Below are positions 24,946-33,566 of a stretch of DNA of 64,000 nucleotides, in pieces; within the stretch, counting starts at the first letter, position 1; the number at the start of each line of letters is the position of its first letter. The position numbers and the translations under genes are program-made. The stretch covers positions 1 through 64,000 of the forward strand of contig DGRE01000060.1 of the NCBI GenBank assembly GCA_002389905.1, given 5' to 3'. The notes beneath the pieces were generated by a model. That model saw only the letters and a program-made list of their open reading frames with translations, was not told the origin of the DNA and searched no databases. Source of the DNA: Hungatella sp. UBA4396. Its GTDB lineage: Bacteria; Bacillota; Clostridia; Lachnospirales; Lachnospiraceae.

Positions 24946-25299
24946 ATGACCATTGGGGAAGTAAGCTTGCTGACAAACGATGTGATTACTCTCGCAGATT
25001 TTTATAAAGCCATCTTACAAGTTGATAATGGAAGTGATGATTCTGTGCATCAGTTTATCATTACAGAGGGAACTACATTAACGATTTATAATGATGGAGC
25101 AAATGCAGTAAAACAGAATTCAAATATAGTATTGGCATTTACGGTTGATAATGTTGATGCAGAATATGAGCGTTTAAAGAATTATAAAATTGAGATTATT
25201 GAGCCGCCTGTCACACGTTCATGGGGAGCACGCAATATGCATTTTGTTGACCCTGATGGCAATCATATTTACTTTAGAAGCATTCCAGCGGGTGACTAG
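24946..25299 (+). CDS. VOC-family (glyoxalase/bleomycin-resistance-like) protein
   Basis: This 117-residue single VOC domain comprises two babab modules, ending with the typical RSWGARNMHFVDPDGNHIYF. The VOC fold covers glyoxalases, dioxygenases and antibiotic-binding proteins; metal ligands cannot be assigned here with confidence. The start follows AAGGAGGCCAAA. It stands alone between the MerR hairpin and a ferredoxin-type gene. Confidence 0.85.
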   Translation: MTIGEVSLLTNDVITLADFYKAILQVDNGSDDSVHQFIITEGTTLTIYNDGANAVKQNSNIVLAFTVDNVDAEYERLKNYKIEIIEPPVTRSWGARNMHFVDPDGNHIYFRSIPAGD

Positions 25300-25423
25300 G
25301 AATAATACATGTATAATCGCTCCTAAATTCTAAAATTTTTCTTTTATAAATACTCCAGAAAAAATATAGCTTCTTTCACTGATGAAAGTTATGCTTTATA
25401 TAATAAAATCAGGGGGGACTTCA

Positions 25424-26170
25424 ATGGTCATATATTATAGCTCAACCGGCAATTCCAAACATGTTGCTTTAAAATTACATGAAGAATTTAAGGGGGATCT
25501 TATCGATGTCTGCGACTTTGAGCAGTCCTCCTCATTTTGCTTGGCAGATGGAGAAGTGTTATTTCTGGTGACCTTTAACTGTTTTTGGGGTATCTCCAAC
25601 AGAATGGAAACGTTTATCCGAAACAGCGAATTTAGGAATCTTAAGGAAATCGTGATAATCATCACCTGTGGCGGATACTTGGGTGGTGCGGATGATTCGA
25701 TAGAAAGGCTGTTTTTGGAAAAGGGTCTTCCTAAGCCTATAGTCCATTCACTGGTTATGGTCACAAACTATTCGATATTACATGATGTGCCGTCTTTTGA
25801 GACACAGAAAAGAAAATTGCTTCGTGCAGAAAAAAAGCTTGGCAAGATTATTGAGGGAGCACAAAAGCCTTATCATAGCAATGGATTCATTCGCAAAGTA
25901 ACGCCCAAGATTCACGATCAATATGAAAAAGCACGAAACACTGTACCTTTTCACGTGAATAGCTTCTGCATTGGATGTGAGTTATGCATGAAAAGTTGTC
26001 CTGTCCATGCAATTGAAATGAAAGGAAACAGGCCTGCTTGGGTGAAGCATAAATGTGATCATTGTCTGAAGTGTCTGCATCGTTGCCCGGCTAAAGCCAT
26101 CGACTATGGAGATTCCACCCAGAATCGTTTGAGATACACTTATGAAGCTCACGATTCCAGACATCTCTAG
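25424..26170 (+). CDS. EFR1-type flavodoxin-ferredoxin fusion protein
   Basis: This 248-residue protein starts with a flavodoxin-like domain (YYSSTGNSKHVALKL, phosphate loop) spanning ~1-160 and ends with two 4Fe-4S clusters: CIGCELCMKSCPVHAIE and CDHCLKCLHRCPAKAID, each CxxCxxC...CP. It resembles the EFR1 family of Clostridia, thought to move electrons between FMN and iron-sulfur clusters in the cytoplasm. The start is the ATG after GGGGGGACTTCA; an earlier in-frame ATG at 25382 lacks a site. Confidence 0.88.
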   Translation: MVIYYSSTGNSKHVALKLHEEFKGDLIDVCDFEQSSSFCLADGEVLFLVTFNCFWGISNRMETFIRNSEFRNLKEIVIIITCGGYLGGADDSIERLFLEKGLPKPIVHSLVMVTNYSILHDVPSFETQKRKLLRAEKKLGKIIEGAQKPYHSNGFIRKVTPKIHDQYEKARNTVPFHVNSFCIGCELCMKSCPVHAIEMKGNRPAWVKHKCDHCLKCLHRCPAKAIDYGDSTQNRLRYTYEAHDSRHL

Positions 26171-26463
26171 ACAATGAGTGTTTAAGTCAATTGCTATTAT
26201 ATTTAATTCCTTTGGTTTTATATAGTAAAATATGTTTTATTATAAATATTGATGGTGGTGATCTTATGGTTTTAGAGTTAAATTGACATGGAAACAGGTA
26301 AGGATGCGCTGTAAAATGATTTTGCGAAAGCAGAGGATTTGCTGAAATATTACGAAGAAAAAATATGGAATAACCGATATGCACAAGTTTTATCTGTGGA
26401 TGAAATTATAATGAGTTTATAACAGAAAGCTTATTTGTTAGATGGGCAGTATTGGGGGTTAAT
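26171..26463 (+). other. Degenerate gene debris
   Basis: A short frame begins at 26265 after GGTGGTGATCTT but stops after six codons. Beyond the stop the text continues as plausible coding sequence (KAEDLLKYYEEKIWNNRYAQ) interrupted by further stops. This looks like a decayed gene of unknown family. Confidence 0.35.
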
Positions 26464-26973
26464 ATGAATTTAAGATTAGCTGATATGAATGATTTATCAC
26501 AACTTAAAATAGTATATAAAAAAATAATCAATGATATGGATAAAAACAATATCAGGATTTGAGATGAAATTTATCCATGTGAGTTTTTTCGTGATGATAT
26601 TGAAAAAAGCCGTCTTTATGTTTTAAGGAAAAATGATGAAATTATTTCAGCTTTTGCCTTATGCAATTCAAATGCAGGATCAGATTGTATAAAATGGCAC
26701 AGTGAGAATGCTAGGGCATTATATATTGACCGGTTTGGCGTTAATGTTAATTATTTAAGAAAAGGAATTGGAAGTATAGTACTTAATAAGGCTATTGCAC
26801 TTGCAAGGGGATTAGGGGCCGAATATTTAAGACTTTTTGTTGTGGATATAAATGAACCTGCTATAAAGCTTTATATAAAAAATGGTTTTGAAAAGGTTGA
26901 TGGAATCTATGATGAAATAATTGATGAAAACTTGATATTGCATGAATTTGGATTTAAAATAAAGACGTTTTAA
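26464..26973 (+). pseudogene. GNAT acetyltransferase gene with one nonsense codon
   Basis: The full-length frame (169 codons) is intact except for TGA at 26560-26562, codon 33. There NIRI-stop-DEIYP replaces the IWDEIYP usual in this GNAT subfamily, so a TGG Trp codon has become TGA. Downstream the acetyl-CoA binding motif is complete: FGVNVNYLRKGIGSIVLNKAIALARGLGAEYLRL and NEPAIKLYIKNGFEKVDG. It starts after GGGGGTTAAT. The absence of other damage suggests recent inactivation or a sequencing error. Confidence 0.82.
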
Positions 26974-27077
26974 TATATGATAGCTTGGCTTATTGTTACC
27001 GTGATATTAAGGTGTCATAAATACATCATTTTTTTCGCTACAGCCGTATATAACAAACATGTTGAGGAGATAAGGCC

Positions 27078-27614
27078 GTGCGTAGAAGGACTATTATGAT
27101 TTTTCCTGAATTTGAAAACATTGAAATTATTAATGACATTCGCAAGAAATATGATCCTTTGACAAATTTAGTATCACCACATATTACTTTGGTTTTTCCT
27201 TTTGATAGTCAGTTGACGGATAAAGAGCTCCATTTGTATTTGAAAAAATGTTTGAACGATATACAACCATTTGAAATTGAATTAAAAGGATTTGATAAGC
27301 AGGTAAATAAATATGGAAATTACTTGTTTTTAAATGTAGTACAAGGTATGGATATAATTAGAAATATTCATGATAGACTACATAAAGATAAACTAAAGCA
27401 ATTGGATGTGGGTTATAATTATGTTCCACATATGACAGTTGGAAACTTACCTTCCATGGATTTGCTTGATAAAGCATTTAATGATGTAAATAAATGTGAT
27501 GATAGATTTAGCACTGTAATCAAAACGATATCAGTTGAAATGATTGGTGAACATGAGGAATCAATAATCATAATAGAGCATGAATTAATAAGCAGAAATC
27601 TGACGAGGTATTAA
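27078..27614 (+). CDS. 2H phosphoesterase (2'-5' RNA ligase-like)
   Basis: This 178-residue protein carries the two HxT motifs that define the 2H fold: PHITLVFPF near residue 36 and PHMTVGNLP near 116. Such proteins act on cyclic phosphates or 2'-5' linked nucleotides. The GTG at 27078 follows GAGGAGATAAGG; an ATG six codons later is an alternative. The next gene starts 2 nt after its stop, so they are cotranscribed. Confidence 0.85.
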   Translation: MRRRTIMIFPEFENIEIINDIRKKYDPLTNLVSPHITLVFPFDSQLTDKELHLYLKKCLNDIQPFEIELKGFDKQVNKYGNYLFLNVVQGMDIIRNIHDRLHKDKLKQLDVGYNYVPHMTVGNLPSMDLLDKAFNDVNKCDDRFSTVIKTISVEMIGEHEESIIIIEHELISRNLTRY

Positions 27615-27616
27615 TT

Positions 27617-28423
27617 ATGAATATAAGAAGTGCCAGCCTTACCGATTTAGGGTTTGTAAAGGACATTGTGTATGAAACAATACAAACTATATATTCCCGT
27701 TACTATCCAAAGGGAGCAGTTAATTTTTTTCTTTCACATCATTGCGAGGCGAATATAGAAACTGATATTATATCACAAAATGTATTCGTTCTTGAAATTG
27801 AAGCAGTTCCAATTGGAACCGTAACTATTAAAGAATTTGAGATATGCCGTCTTTTTGTTTTGCCCCAATATCAAGGCAAAGGCTATGGAGGAGTACTACT
27901 AAATTTTGCAGAGCGGGTAATAGCAAATAAATATACAAAAATCCGATTAGATGCCTCCCTCCCCGCCAAAGAAATTTATTTAAGGCGTGGTTATAAGGAA
28001 ATAGAATCTCATTCCATTTTGACTGAAAACGGAGATTATCTGTTTTATGATATAATGGAAAAAAGCATATTCATATCAAATTCCAAAATAAATTACAACG
28101 GAAAAATTTTCATCCCAAAAGTCAATAGCGAAAATAGTGAAGTAGATGAGGAAACAATGTTTCAATATCATCAAAGCAGTAATATCTTGTGGGCTGAATA
28201 TGCTGGCGGCGAAGTGATCAGAGGTCATTTGATCGGAACTGTATCTGATAATGGAGTATTGGATTTCCATTATCAACACATGAATGAAAAGGGGCAAATA
28301 AGAATTGGCCAATGCCGCAGTACTCCTCATGTTTTAGAGAATGGAAAGTTAGAACTCCATGAAGAATGGCAGTGGTTAAACGGTGATAAATCGGTGGGCT
28401 CATCAATTCTGATTGAGAGATAA
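27617..28423 (+). CDS. GNAT acetyltransferase fused to an N-acetylglutamate-synthase-like small domain
   Basis: In this 268-residue protein residues 1-155 form a GNAT domain with ICRLFVLPQYQGKGYGGVLLNFAE as the acetyl-CoA motif. Residues ~158-268 (NYNGKIFIPKVNSENSEVDEETMFQYHQ through EEWQWLNGD) resemble a short beta-rich protein often annotated, without strong evidence, as N-acetylglutamate synthase. That domain is normally encoded alone, so this is a fusion. It is cotranscribed with the 2H phosphoesterase. The substrate is unknown. Confidence 0.82.
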   Translation: MNIRSASLTDLGFVKDIVYETIQTIYSRYYPKGAVNFFLSHHCEANIETDIISQNVFVLEIEAVPIGTVTIKEFEICRLFVLPQYQGKGYGGVLLNFAERVIANKYTKIRLDASLPAKEIYLRRGYKEIESHSILTENGDYLFYDIMEKSIFISNSKINYNGKIFIPKVNSENSEVDEETMFQYHQSSNILWAEYAGGEVIRGHLIGTVSDNGVLDFHYQHMNEKGQIRIGQCRSTPHVLENGKLELHEEWQWLNGDKSVGSSILIER

Positions 28424-28469
28424 CCCCCAATTTGCCACACCACCATAATCTGACGAAAGGAGAAATTTA

Positions 28470-29015
28470 ATTATAAAACATATACCCAACACTATTTCTT
28501 TGATCCGGCTATTGATTTCTATTGTTTTAACATTCCTGTTTCAGTACCCGGGTTTATTCATAACAGGATATTTTTTGTGCGGTATTAGTGATGTGGCGGA
28601 TGGATATTTAGCTCGCCGCTATAAGCTGGAGACAAGGCTGGGAGAGCGTCTGGACAGCTTGGGTGATACCGCTTTCTGCGGAGCTGTCTTATATCTGTTG
28701 ATTGCTTATACAGATATAATTAAAACACAATGGGCAATCATCGGAATAGCCATGGTCACCATTTTAAGGGTGATTAATTTCATAATCACAAGGGCAAAAT
28801 TTAAAACATGGGCAGCAATGCATACATGGGGAAACAAAGCAACCGGAATTCTTTTGTATCTATATGCTCCGATTGTGCTTATTTTCAACACGATTTTATT
28901 AATCCCCGGACTTGTGCTCTGTTTTATTGCTATCGTTTCCTCTATAGAAGAAATGGTTATTCTCCTGACCGTTAAGCAATATGATGCTAACCAGAAAGGT
29001 ATTTTTATAAGGTGA
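28470..29015 (+). CDS. CDP-alcohol phosphatidyltransferase (probable AUU start)
   Basis: This protein of ~181 residues with about five membrane segments carries the family signature DG-x2-AR-x8-G-x3-D-x3-D as DVADGYLARRYKLETRLGERLDSLGDT. It transfers a phosphatidyl group from CDP-diacylglycerol to an alcohol such as glycerol phosphate. The expected N-terminus IKHIPNTISLIRL begins at an ATT codon 8 nt after AAAGGAG. The first conventional codon, TTG at 28500, lies within the first helix and lacks a site. The gene may use AUU, or an ATG may have mutated to ATT. Confidence 0.82.
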   Translation: MIKHIPNTISLIRLLISIVLTFLFQYPGLFITGYFLCGISDVADGYLARRYKLETRLGERLDSLGDTAFCGAVLYLLIAYTDIIKTQWAIIGIAMVTILRVINFIITRAKFKTWAAMHTWGNKATGILLYLYAPIVLIFNTILLIPGLVLCFIAIVSSIEEMVILLTVKQYDANQKGIFIR

Positions 29016-29103
29016 TGGCAGTAACCGATGTCTGCACCGTTGAAATCTGAATACCCGTCGTATCTAAAAAGAACAGTCCAAAATAAAAAGGAGTGAAGAA
29101 AAT

Positions 29104-29550
29104 ATGAATAACAAATTAACATTAAACATGGTTGTAGCAGATGCCATGGAAGCAATGGAGTTTTACGAAAAAGTTTTTGATGCCAAGCGGGGCGATGTAT
29201 TTCACTTTCCGGATAAAAAAGGTGAAAACGAGGCCAATATCACAGTTGGAAATGTCGAATTACGCCTGATCGATGAAAACGCATCTTATAGCTGTTATCC
29301 GCCCAAGAAAGGTGAAGTAGATTCCATATGGCTTCAGATCATTGTGGCTGATACAGATGCCGTACTGAAAAAGGCTGTAGAAAACGGTGCAGTGGTTGGA
29401 CAGGAGCCATCTGAGTTTATGGGCACAAGATATGCAGAGATTACAGATCCGTATGGATACACATGGACAATCAATCAAATCATCCGGGAAATCTCTTATG
29501 AAGAGCGTTACCAATTTTATGTGGAGAACCAGGAGAGTAAAGAAGAATAA
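29104..29550 (+). CDS. VOC-family protein, PhnB-like
   Basis: This 148-residue VOC domain is of the PhnB/YdfO class, starting NNKLTLNMVVADAMEAMEFYEKVFDA and ending with RYAEITDPYGYTWTINQ. These proteins form dimers of babab repeats; the PhnB group has no agreed reaction. It starts after AAGGAGTGAAGAAAAT. It marks the right edge of the accessory block. Confidence 0.87.
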   Translation: MNNKLTLNMVVADAMEAMEFYEKVFDAKRGDVFHFPDKKGENEANITVGNVELRLIDENASYSCYPPKKGEVDSIWLQIIVADTDAVLKKAVENGAVVGQEPSEFMGTRYAEITDPYGYTWTINQIIREISYEERYQFYVENQESKEE

Positions 29551-29560
29551 GCTTTTACAA

Positions 29561-29608
29561 GAAGGCAGTATGCCGGATTATCATTCATAATCCTGACATG
29601 CTGCCTTC
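29561..29608. terminator. Bidirectional terminator between convergent genes
   Basis: GAAGGCAG and GGATTA pair with TAATCC and CTGCCTTC in an interrupted long stem. It lies between the VOC gene and the minus-strand GGDEF gene. Confidence 0.65.
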
Positions 29609-29613
29609 GCATA

Positions 29614-31257
29614 TCATTGATTGGGCATAGACATTCCTGATTCATAGACCGCGTACTGATTCCTTCCCTGGGATTTGGCATGGTAAAGAGCAATATCAGC
29701 CTTTTCATACAACTCCTCAAATGTAGTTCCATCCTCCGGATATGCGGCTGTTCCCAGACTGCCGGAAATAAATGCCTCCGGTTCTAAGGCACTGGAAATT
29801 AAGCTGCAGAACTTTTCCAGCCTCGAATACAGATCCATGCAATAAGAGACGTCTTTTAAAAGGATGATAAACTCATCCCCTCCCATGCGGCCCAACACGT
29901 CATCACGCCTTAAAGCGAATTTAAGCCTTGAAGCTGCCCGGTGAAGGGCCTTATCCCCGAACATATGCCCGTATTTGTCATTGAGCTGCTTGAAGCGGTC
30001 AATATCCAGCATAATGAGGATATGGTGGCCCTGGCTGTCTTTTAATATACTGTGAATTGTCCGCAGGGCTGCGGCCCTGTTTAAAAGCCCTGTCAGGGAA
30101 TCCCGCTCCGACATTTCCTGCAGGCTTAAAGCCTCCTGTTTGGACTTGTCAATATCCTTGATAAAAATAAAGGCTTTGATGGTATCTGTATAAGGATCTG
30201 AAACAAGTTGAATAAGGCCAAGTCCCCAGTAAACGGTTCCATCCTCCCTCAAGCGGCGGTGTTCCAGACGCAGAGATCGGCTTCCCCGGTAATAGTTGTA
30301 GAGAAGCTGGTTTTTATTAAAAAATTTTAAATATATTTCCCTGTCCTCTTCGAAAATGTGATGTTCAGCAATGTAGTTTATCATATCGGAAAAGGAATTG
30401 GAAATACTTTCCGGTATGGTATGGGTCGTTTCCCCTATAATTTCTTCAAACAAGTCAAATTTCAAATTATATTCATAACAGCCGATACAGTCTTTTTTCT
30501 GCTCCTCCATGTATTCCATCCACCGTTGATAGGCCAGTTCTTTTTCATATTGGTCTGTAATATCCTGATAAGATATAATCCCTCTGAGAGGCTTTTGATC
30601 CTCCGTATAGATCAGAGAATAACGGGCGGAAAACCAGCGGTAGTCCCCGGAAGCAGTTTTCAGCCGGAGGATAGATTTTCCGTTTGGAATTCCCTGATCC
30701 ATTTTTTTATAAAGGTCCCAGGCATCCAGAACGCTTTCCTTATGTACCATGCCATTTTCTGCGAGAGCTTCAGGAGAGAGGGGTTGGGCATGGGGAAATG
30801 GAAAAGCTCTGGAAAATTCGGGAGAAGGTGTCAGGGTTTTGGAGCCGATGTCATAAATGCTTACAAGGCAGCCGGAATGCTGGCTTGCCAGCCGGTATTG
30901 TTCCTCCCGCACCCTCAGTTGTTCCTGAAGCGTTTTCGGGTATGTGATATCAGAAAGGGAACAGTATAACAGGTCTTCCTCAGGCACATGTCTGACCTGC
31001 ATGGAAAACCACATATAAGGTTTCTGTTTTCTGGCTCTGAATTCCCATTCCGCCGTATCTGTCTGTCCTGATAAATACCTTCGTATCCCTTCTGAAAGCC
31101 TGGGATAATCCGTCTCCAATACCATGTTCTCCAGGAGAGCAGGAGTCTGAAACCATGTTTTAATCATCGAATTGCAGTAAAGGACAGTAAGGCATTGGTC
31201 GGTTTTAAGCTTCAGTATGCCGCAAGGAATTCGATCTAAAAAGTATTCTTCGTTCAT
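29614..31257 (-). CDS. PAS-containing diguanylate cyclase
   Basis: This 547-residue cytoplasmic protein has two or three PAS-like sensor regions in the first ~375 residues (EWEFRARKQKPYMWFSMQVRHV, SGDYRWFSARYSLIYTEDQKPLRG and HRRLREDGTVYWGLGLIQ are PAS/PAC segments). A GGDEF domain follows with RDSLTGLLNRAAAL and the intact active site GRMGGDEFIILL. It should synthesise cyclic di-GMP. No membrane segment is visible. ATG follows AGGAGAG on the minus strand. It is the second c-di-GMP synthase in the window after 10985. Confidence 0.9.
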   Translation of the reverse strand: MNEEYFLDRIPCGILKLKTDQCLTVLYCNSMIKTWFQTPALLENMVLETDYPRLSEGIRRYLSGQTDTAEWEFRARKQKPYMWFSMQVRHVPEEDLLYCSLSDITYPKTLQEQLRVREEQYRLASQHSGCLVSIYDIGSKTLTPSPEFSRAFPFPHAQPLSPEALAENGMVHKESVLDAWDLYKKMDQGIPNGKSILRLKTASGDYRWFSARYSLIYTEDQKPLRGIISYQDITDQYEKELAYQRWMEYMEEQKKDCIGCYEYNLKFDLFEEIIGETTHTIPESISNSFSDMINYIAEHHIFEEDREIYLKFFNKNQLLYNYYRGSRSLRLEHRRLREDGTVYWGLGLIQLVSDPYTDTIKAFIFIKDIDKSKQEALSLQEMSERDSLTGLLNRAAALRTIHSILKDSQGHHILIMLDIDRFKQLNDKYGHMFGDKALHRAASRLKFALRRDDVLGRMGGDEFIILLKDVSYCMDLYSRLEKFCSLISSALEPEAFISGSLGTAAYPEDGTTFEELYEKADIALYHAKSQGRNQYAVYESGMSMPNQ

Positions 31258-31391
31258 TGTTTGGCTCTCCTATAAATGCTTAAAAGAAAAAAAGGTTTTA
31301 TTTTAATTATATGAGACAAGTTTCCAAAAAATACATAAAGAACCAGGCGGAAAACGGGAAAAGGCGGATTTGGGAGTAAGGTTATATGAGA

Positions 31392-31419
31392 AAAGACACA
31401 GCAGTTTCCGGCTGCTGTG
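31392..31419 (-). terminator. Terminator of the phosphofructokinase gene
   Basis: On the minus strand CACAGCAG pairs with CTGCTGTG around a 7-nt loop, followed by TCTTTTCTC. Confidence 0.65.
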
Positions 31420-31446
31420 CCTTCTGGAAAAATAAAAATATTGGAA

Positions 31447-32664
31447 TTACTTCCGGTATAAATACAAGGGTCTGCCGTCTGCGATTTTTCTTTGAACCTC
31501 TCCCTGGATTAATGGCAGGGCATATTCCAGAAAGTCGTCTGCCACATCGGTCCCATTGCCGCAGATCCACTGGCTTGGAAAAAGCTTTTCCTGGTTGCAT
31601 ACCTGATTGACGTCAACAGCCTTGCATTCCATGGAATAGGGGGAATTTCCCGTGCGCTGAAAGGCAATCATCATTCCAGTCAGGCCATTTAAAGCGGCCT
31701 TTACACCTTCTGAACCGGCTTCTGCCGCTTCTTCAATGTCGGTTGCAGAGGCCAGCATGCCGCTGCAGCGCTGGCTTACATTGAGCTCAACGGAGCGGAC
31801 CTTTACGCCGAAACGGCTGCGCACGAAGTTTTCCAGCGTTTTTGCACTTCCTGTCAGCATCTTGTGACCGAAGGCATCCAAACGGATTTCCTCTCCATAT
31901 TCACAGATAAATGTTCCGCTGCCGTCAGAAAGGCCTTCGGAAACACAGATGATAAGGGAACTGCTCTTATGAAAAGCGGTCTCCACATCGGAAGCAAACT
32001 GCTCAAAGTCAAAAGCTGTTTCAGGAAGATAGATGAGAAGAGGGTTGTCCCCTTTAAACTTCCTGGCCAAAGCGCTGGCAGCAGTGAGCCAGCCTGCGTG
32101 GCGTCCCATCAGTTCAATAATGGTAACGGATTTCTGCTGGTAAACAGAAGCGTCCAAAACGATTTCCCGGACTGTATCAGCCACGTATTTGGCGGCGCTT
32201 CCGTATCCTGGAGTGTGGTCTGTAAGGATCAGATCATTGTCAATGGTTTTGGGAATGCCGATAAAGCGGATATCGCTTTGGTGGTGGGCCGCATACCGGG
32301 AAAGCTTGCTCACCGTATCCATAGAATCATTTCCGCCGATGTAAAAAAAGTATCCGATCTCCATGGCCCGGAATTTTTCAAACAGGGCAGGGTAGAAGGG
32401 AGAAGATAAGTCGTCAGGAAGTTTATAGCGGCAGGAGCCTAAATAGGCAGCGGGAGTTAATTTAAGAAGCTCCAGCTCTTCTTCTGTCAAATCCTTTGTC
32501 AAATCCATATAATTGCCGGACATGAAGCCTTCGATACCGTTGATCATGCCGTAAACCCGGCCGATTTCTTCCCGGGCCATCCCTTCCCTGATGACGCCGT
32601 AAAGGCTTGCGTTAATCACAGCGGTGGGTCCGCCGGACTGTCCTACGATTGCATTTTTCTTCAT
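31447..32664 (-). CDS. 6-phosphofructokinase, probably PPi-dependent type
   Basis: This 405-residue cytoplasmic glycolytic enzyme phosphorylates fructose 6-phosphate. It has VGQSGGPTAVINASL at the N-terminus, GGNDSMDT at the phosphate-donor position, PKTIDNDL for the catalytic loop and MGRHAGW for substrate binding. ATP-dependent bacterial enzymes have GGDGS, and the PPi-type clade has an acidic residue after the Gly-Gly-x, so GGNDS with TIDND suggests PPi use; this needs assay. The start is the ATG after TTGGAGGATATTTTAC. The promoter is at 32709-32737. Confidence 0.88.
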   Translation of the reverse strand: MKKNAIVGQSGGPTAVINASLYGVIREGMAREEIGRVYGMINGIEGFMSGNYMDLTKDLTEEELELLKLTPAAYLGSCRYKLPDDLSSPFYPALFEKFRAMEIGYFFYIGGNDSMDTVSKLSRYAAHHQSDIRFIGIPKTIDNDLILTDHTPGYGSAAKYVADTVREIVLDASVYQQKSVTIIELMGRHAGWLTAASALARKFKGDNPLLIYLPETAFDFEQFASDVETAFHKSSSLIICVSEGLSDGSGTFICEYGEEIRLDAFGHKMLTGSAKTLENFVRSRFGVKVRSVELNVSQRCSGMLASATDIEEAAEAGSEGVKAALNGLTGMMIAFQRTGNSPYSMECKAVDVNQVCNQEKLFPSQWICGNGTDVADDFLEYALPLIQGEVQRKIADGRPLYLYRK

Positions 32665-32708
32665 GTAAAATATCCTCCAAGTTTGCATATGCCATAGGCA
32701 TCTTCTTT

Positions 32709-32737
32709 ATTCTATAATAGAACATGTTTCTTTGCAA
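32709..32737 (-). promoter_or_regulatory. Promoter of the phosphofructokinase gene
   Basis: On the minus strand TTGCAA (32732-32737) and TAGAAT (32709-32714) are 17 nt apart, about 45 nt upstream of the start codon. Confidence 0.55.
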
Positions 32738-32953
32738 CGGGCATTGTCAAAATCTTTGTACTTCACAATTTCTTCATAAGACGTACAAATATTATTTACA
32801 TCTTCTCCAAACTTTTTTCATATCTTGGGTCTATAATAAATTTATAAACAAGAACAACGCCAAGACTTGTTTAATAATTAAAGACTTTTTTTCATAACTC
32901 GCCGGTGAAACCCACATTTCACCGGCTCCTCCCATTTTATGGGGATATGAGCC
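32738..32953 (+). other. Intergenic stretch with an isolated perfect hairpin
   Basis: No coding sequence is seen. A TATAAT box lies near 32832 and a perfect 10-bp hairpin (GCCGGTGAAA/TTTCACCGGC, 6-nt loop) at 32901-32926, not followed by a U tract. This could be a small untranslated RNA or the leader of mscL, but the evidence is thin. Confidence 0.3.
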
Positions 32954-32982
32954 TTGACATTCCTGCTTCAGAACAGTAAAAT
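32954..32982 (+). promoter_or_regulatory. Promoter of mscL
   Basis: TTGACA (32954-32959), a 17-nt spacer and TAAAAT (32977-32982) lie 43 nt upstream of the mscL start. Confidence 0.75.
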
Positions 32983-33025
32983 ATGATCATGATATTGTGA
33001 AGCTACTTTGAGAGGAGCGGTATTT

Positions 33026-33499
33026 ATGGGAAAAACAAAAGGAATGGTAAGTGAATTCAAGGAATTTGTTTTGCGGGGAAATGTGGTGGATCTGGCCGTC
33101 GGTGTGATTATTGGTGCCGCTTTTCAGGGCATTGTCAATTCCCTGGTAAAAGATATTATATCTCCTTTGATTGGAGCTATTACAGGAGGCGTAGATTTTT
33201 CGGGAAAATTCCTTCTTTTATATGAGGCTCCTCAAGGTGCGGATGTTTCCACCTTAGAAGCTGCCCAGGCTCTCGGTCCGGTATTCGGCTATGGTGCGTT
33301 TATTACGGCAGTAATTAATTTTTTCATCATGGCTGTGGTTATTTTCGCGATGATCAAGGCAATTAATTCCCTGCACGGCAAAAAGCAGGAAGCAGCACCG
33401 GCAGCAGCCAAGGAAAAGAATTGCCCCTATTGCTTTAAGCCTGTGGATATCAATGCCACCCGCTGCCCATACTGCACAAGCCAGTTGGACAACCAGTAA
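33026..33499 (+). CDS. mscL: Large-conductance mechanosensitive channel MscL with C-terminal zinc-ribbon
   Basis: This 157-residue protein begins with the MscL N-terminal helix and pore helix (EFKEFVLRGNVVDLAVGVIIGAAF...IVNSLV) and has a second membrane helix (YGAFITAVINFFIMAVVIFAMIKAIN). It opens under membrane tension to release solutes during osmotic downshock. The extended tail carries two CPYC pairs (CPYCFKPVDINATRCPYC), a zinc-ribbon-like module absent from E. coli MscL. The start is the ATG after GAGAGGAGCGGTATTT. Confidence 0.95.
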   Translation: MGKTKGMVSEFKEFVLRGNVVDLAVGVIIGAAFQGIVNSLVKDIISPLIGAITGGVDFSGKFLLLYEAPQGADVSTLEAAQALGPVFGYGAFITAVINFFIMAVVIFAMIKAINSLHGKKQEAAPAAAKEKNCPYCFKPVDINATRCPYCTSQLDNQ

Positions 33500-33518
33500 A
33501 ATATGATTTTAAATAAAG

Positions 33519-33560
33519 AAGGAACTGTATGCATTGCAATATGCAGAACAGTTCCTTTTT
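33519..33560. terminator. Terminator between mscL and the minus-strand subtilase
   Basis: AAGGAACTGT pairs with ACAGTTCCTT, followed by T residues on the plus strand; AA-rich flanks could serve the minus strand too. Confidence 0.8.
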
Positions 33561-33566
33561 AAATTT

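Noticed and set aside
26560..26562. TGA as selenocysteine or recoded codon in the GNAT gene
   Set aside because: The family has Trp at this position and no SECIS-like hairpin is apparent after the codon; a point mutation is simpler.
12327..29550. Prophage or integrative conjugative element
   Set aside because: No integrase, relaxase, phage structural or conjugation genes and no repeated tRNA end were found; only accessory genes and debris are seen.
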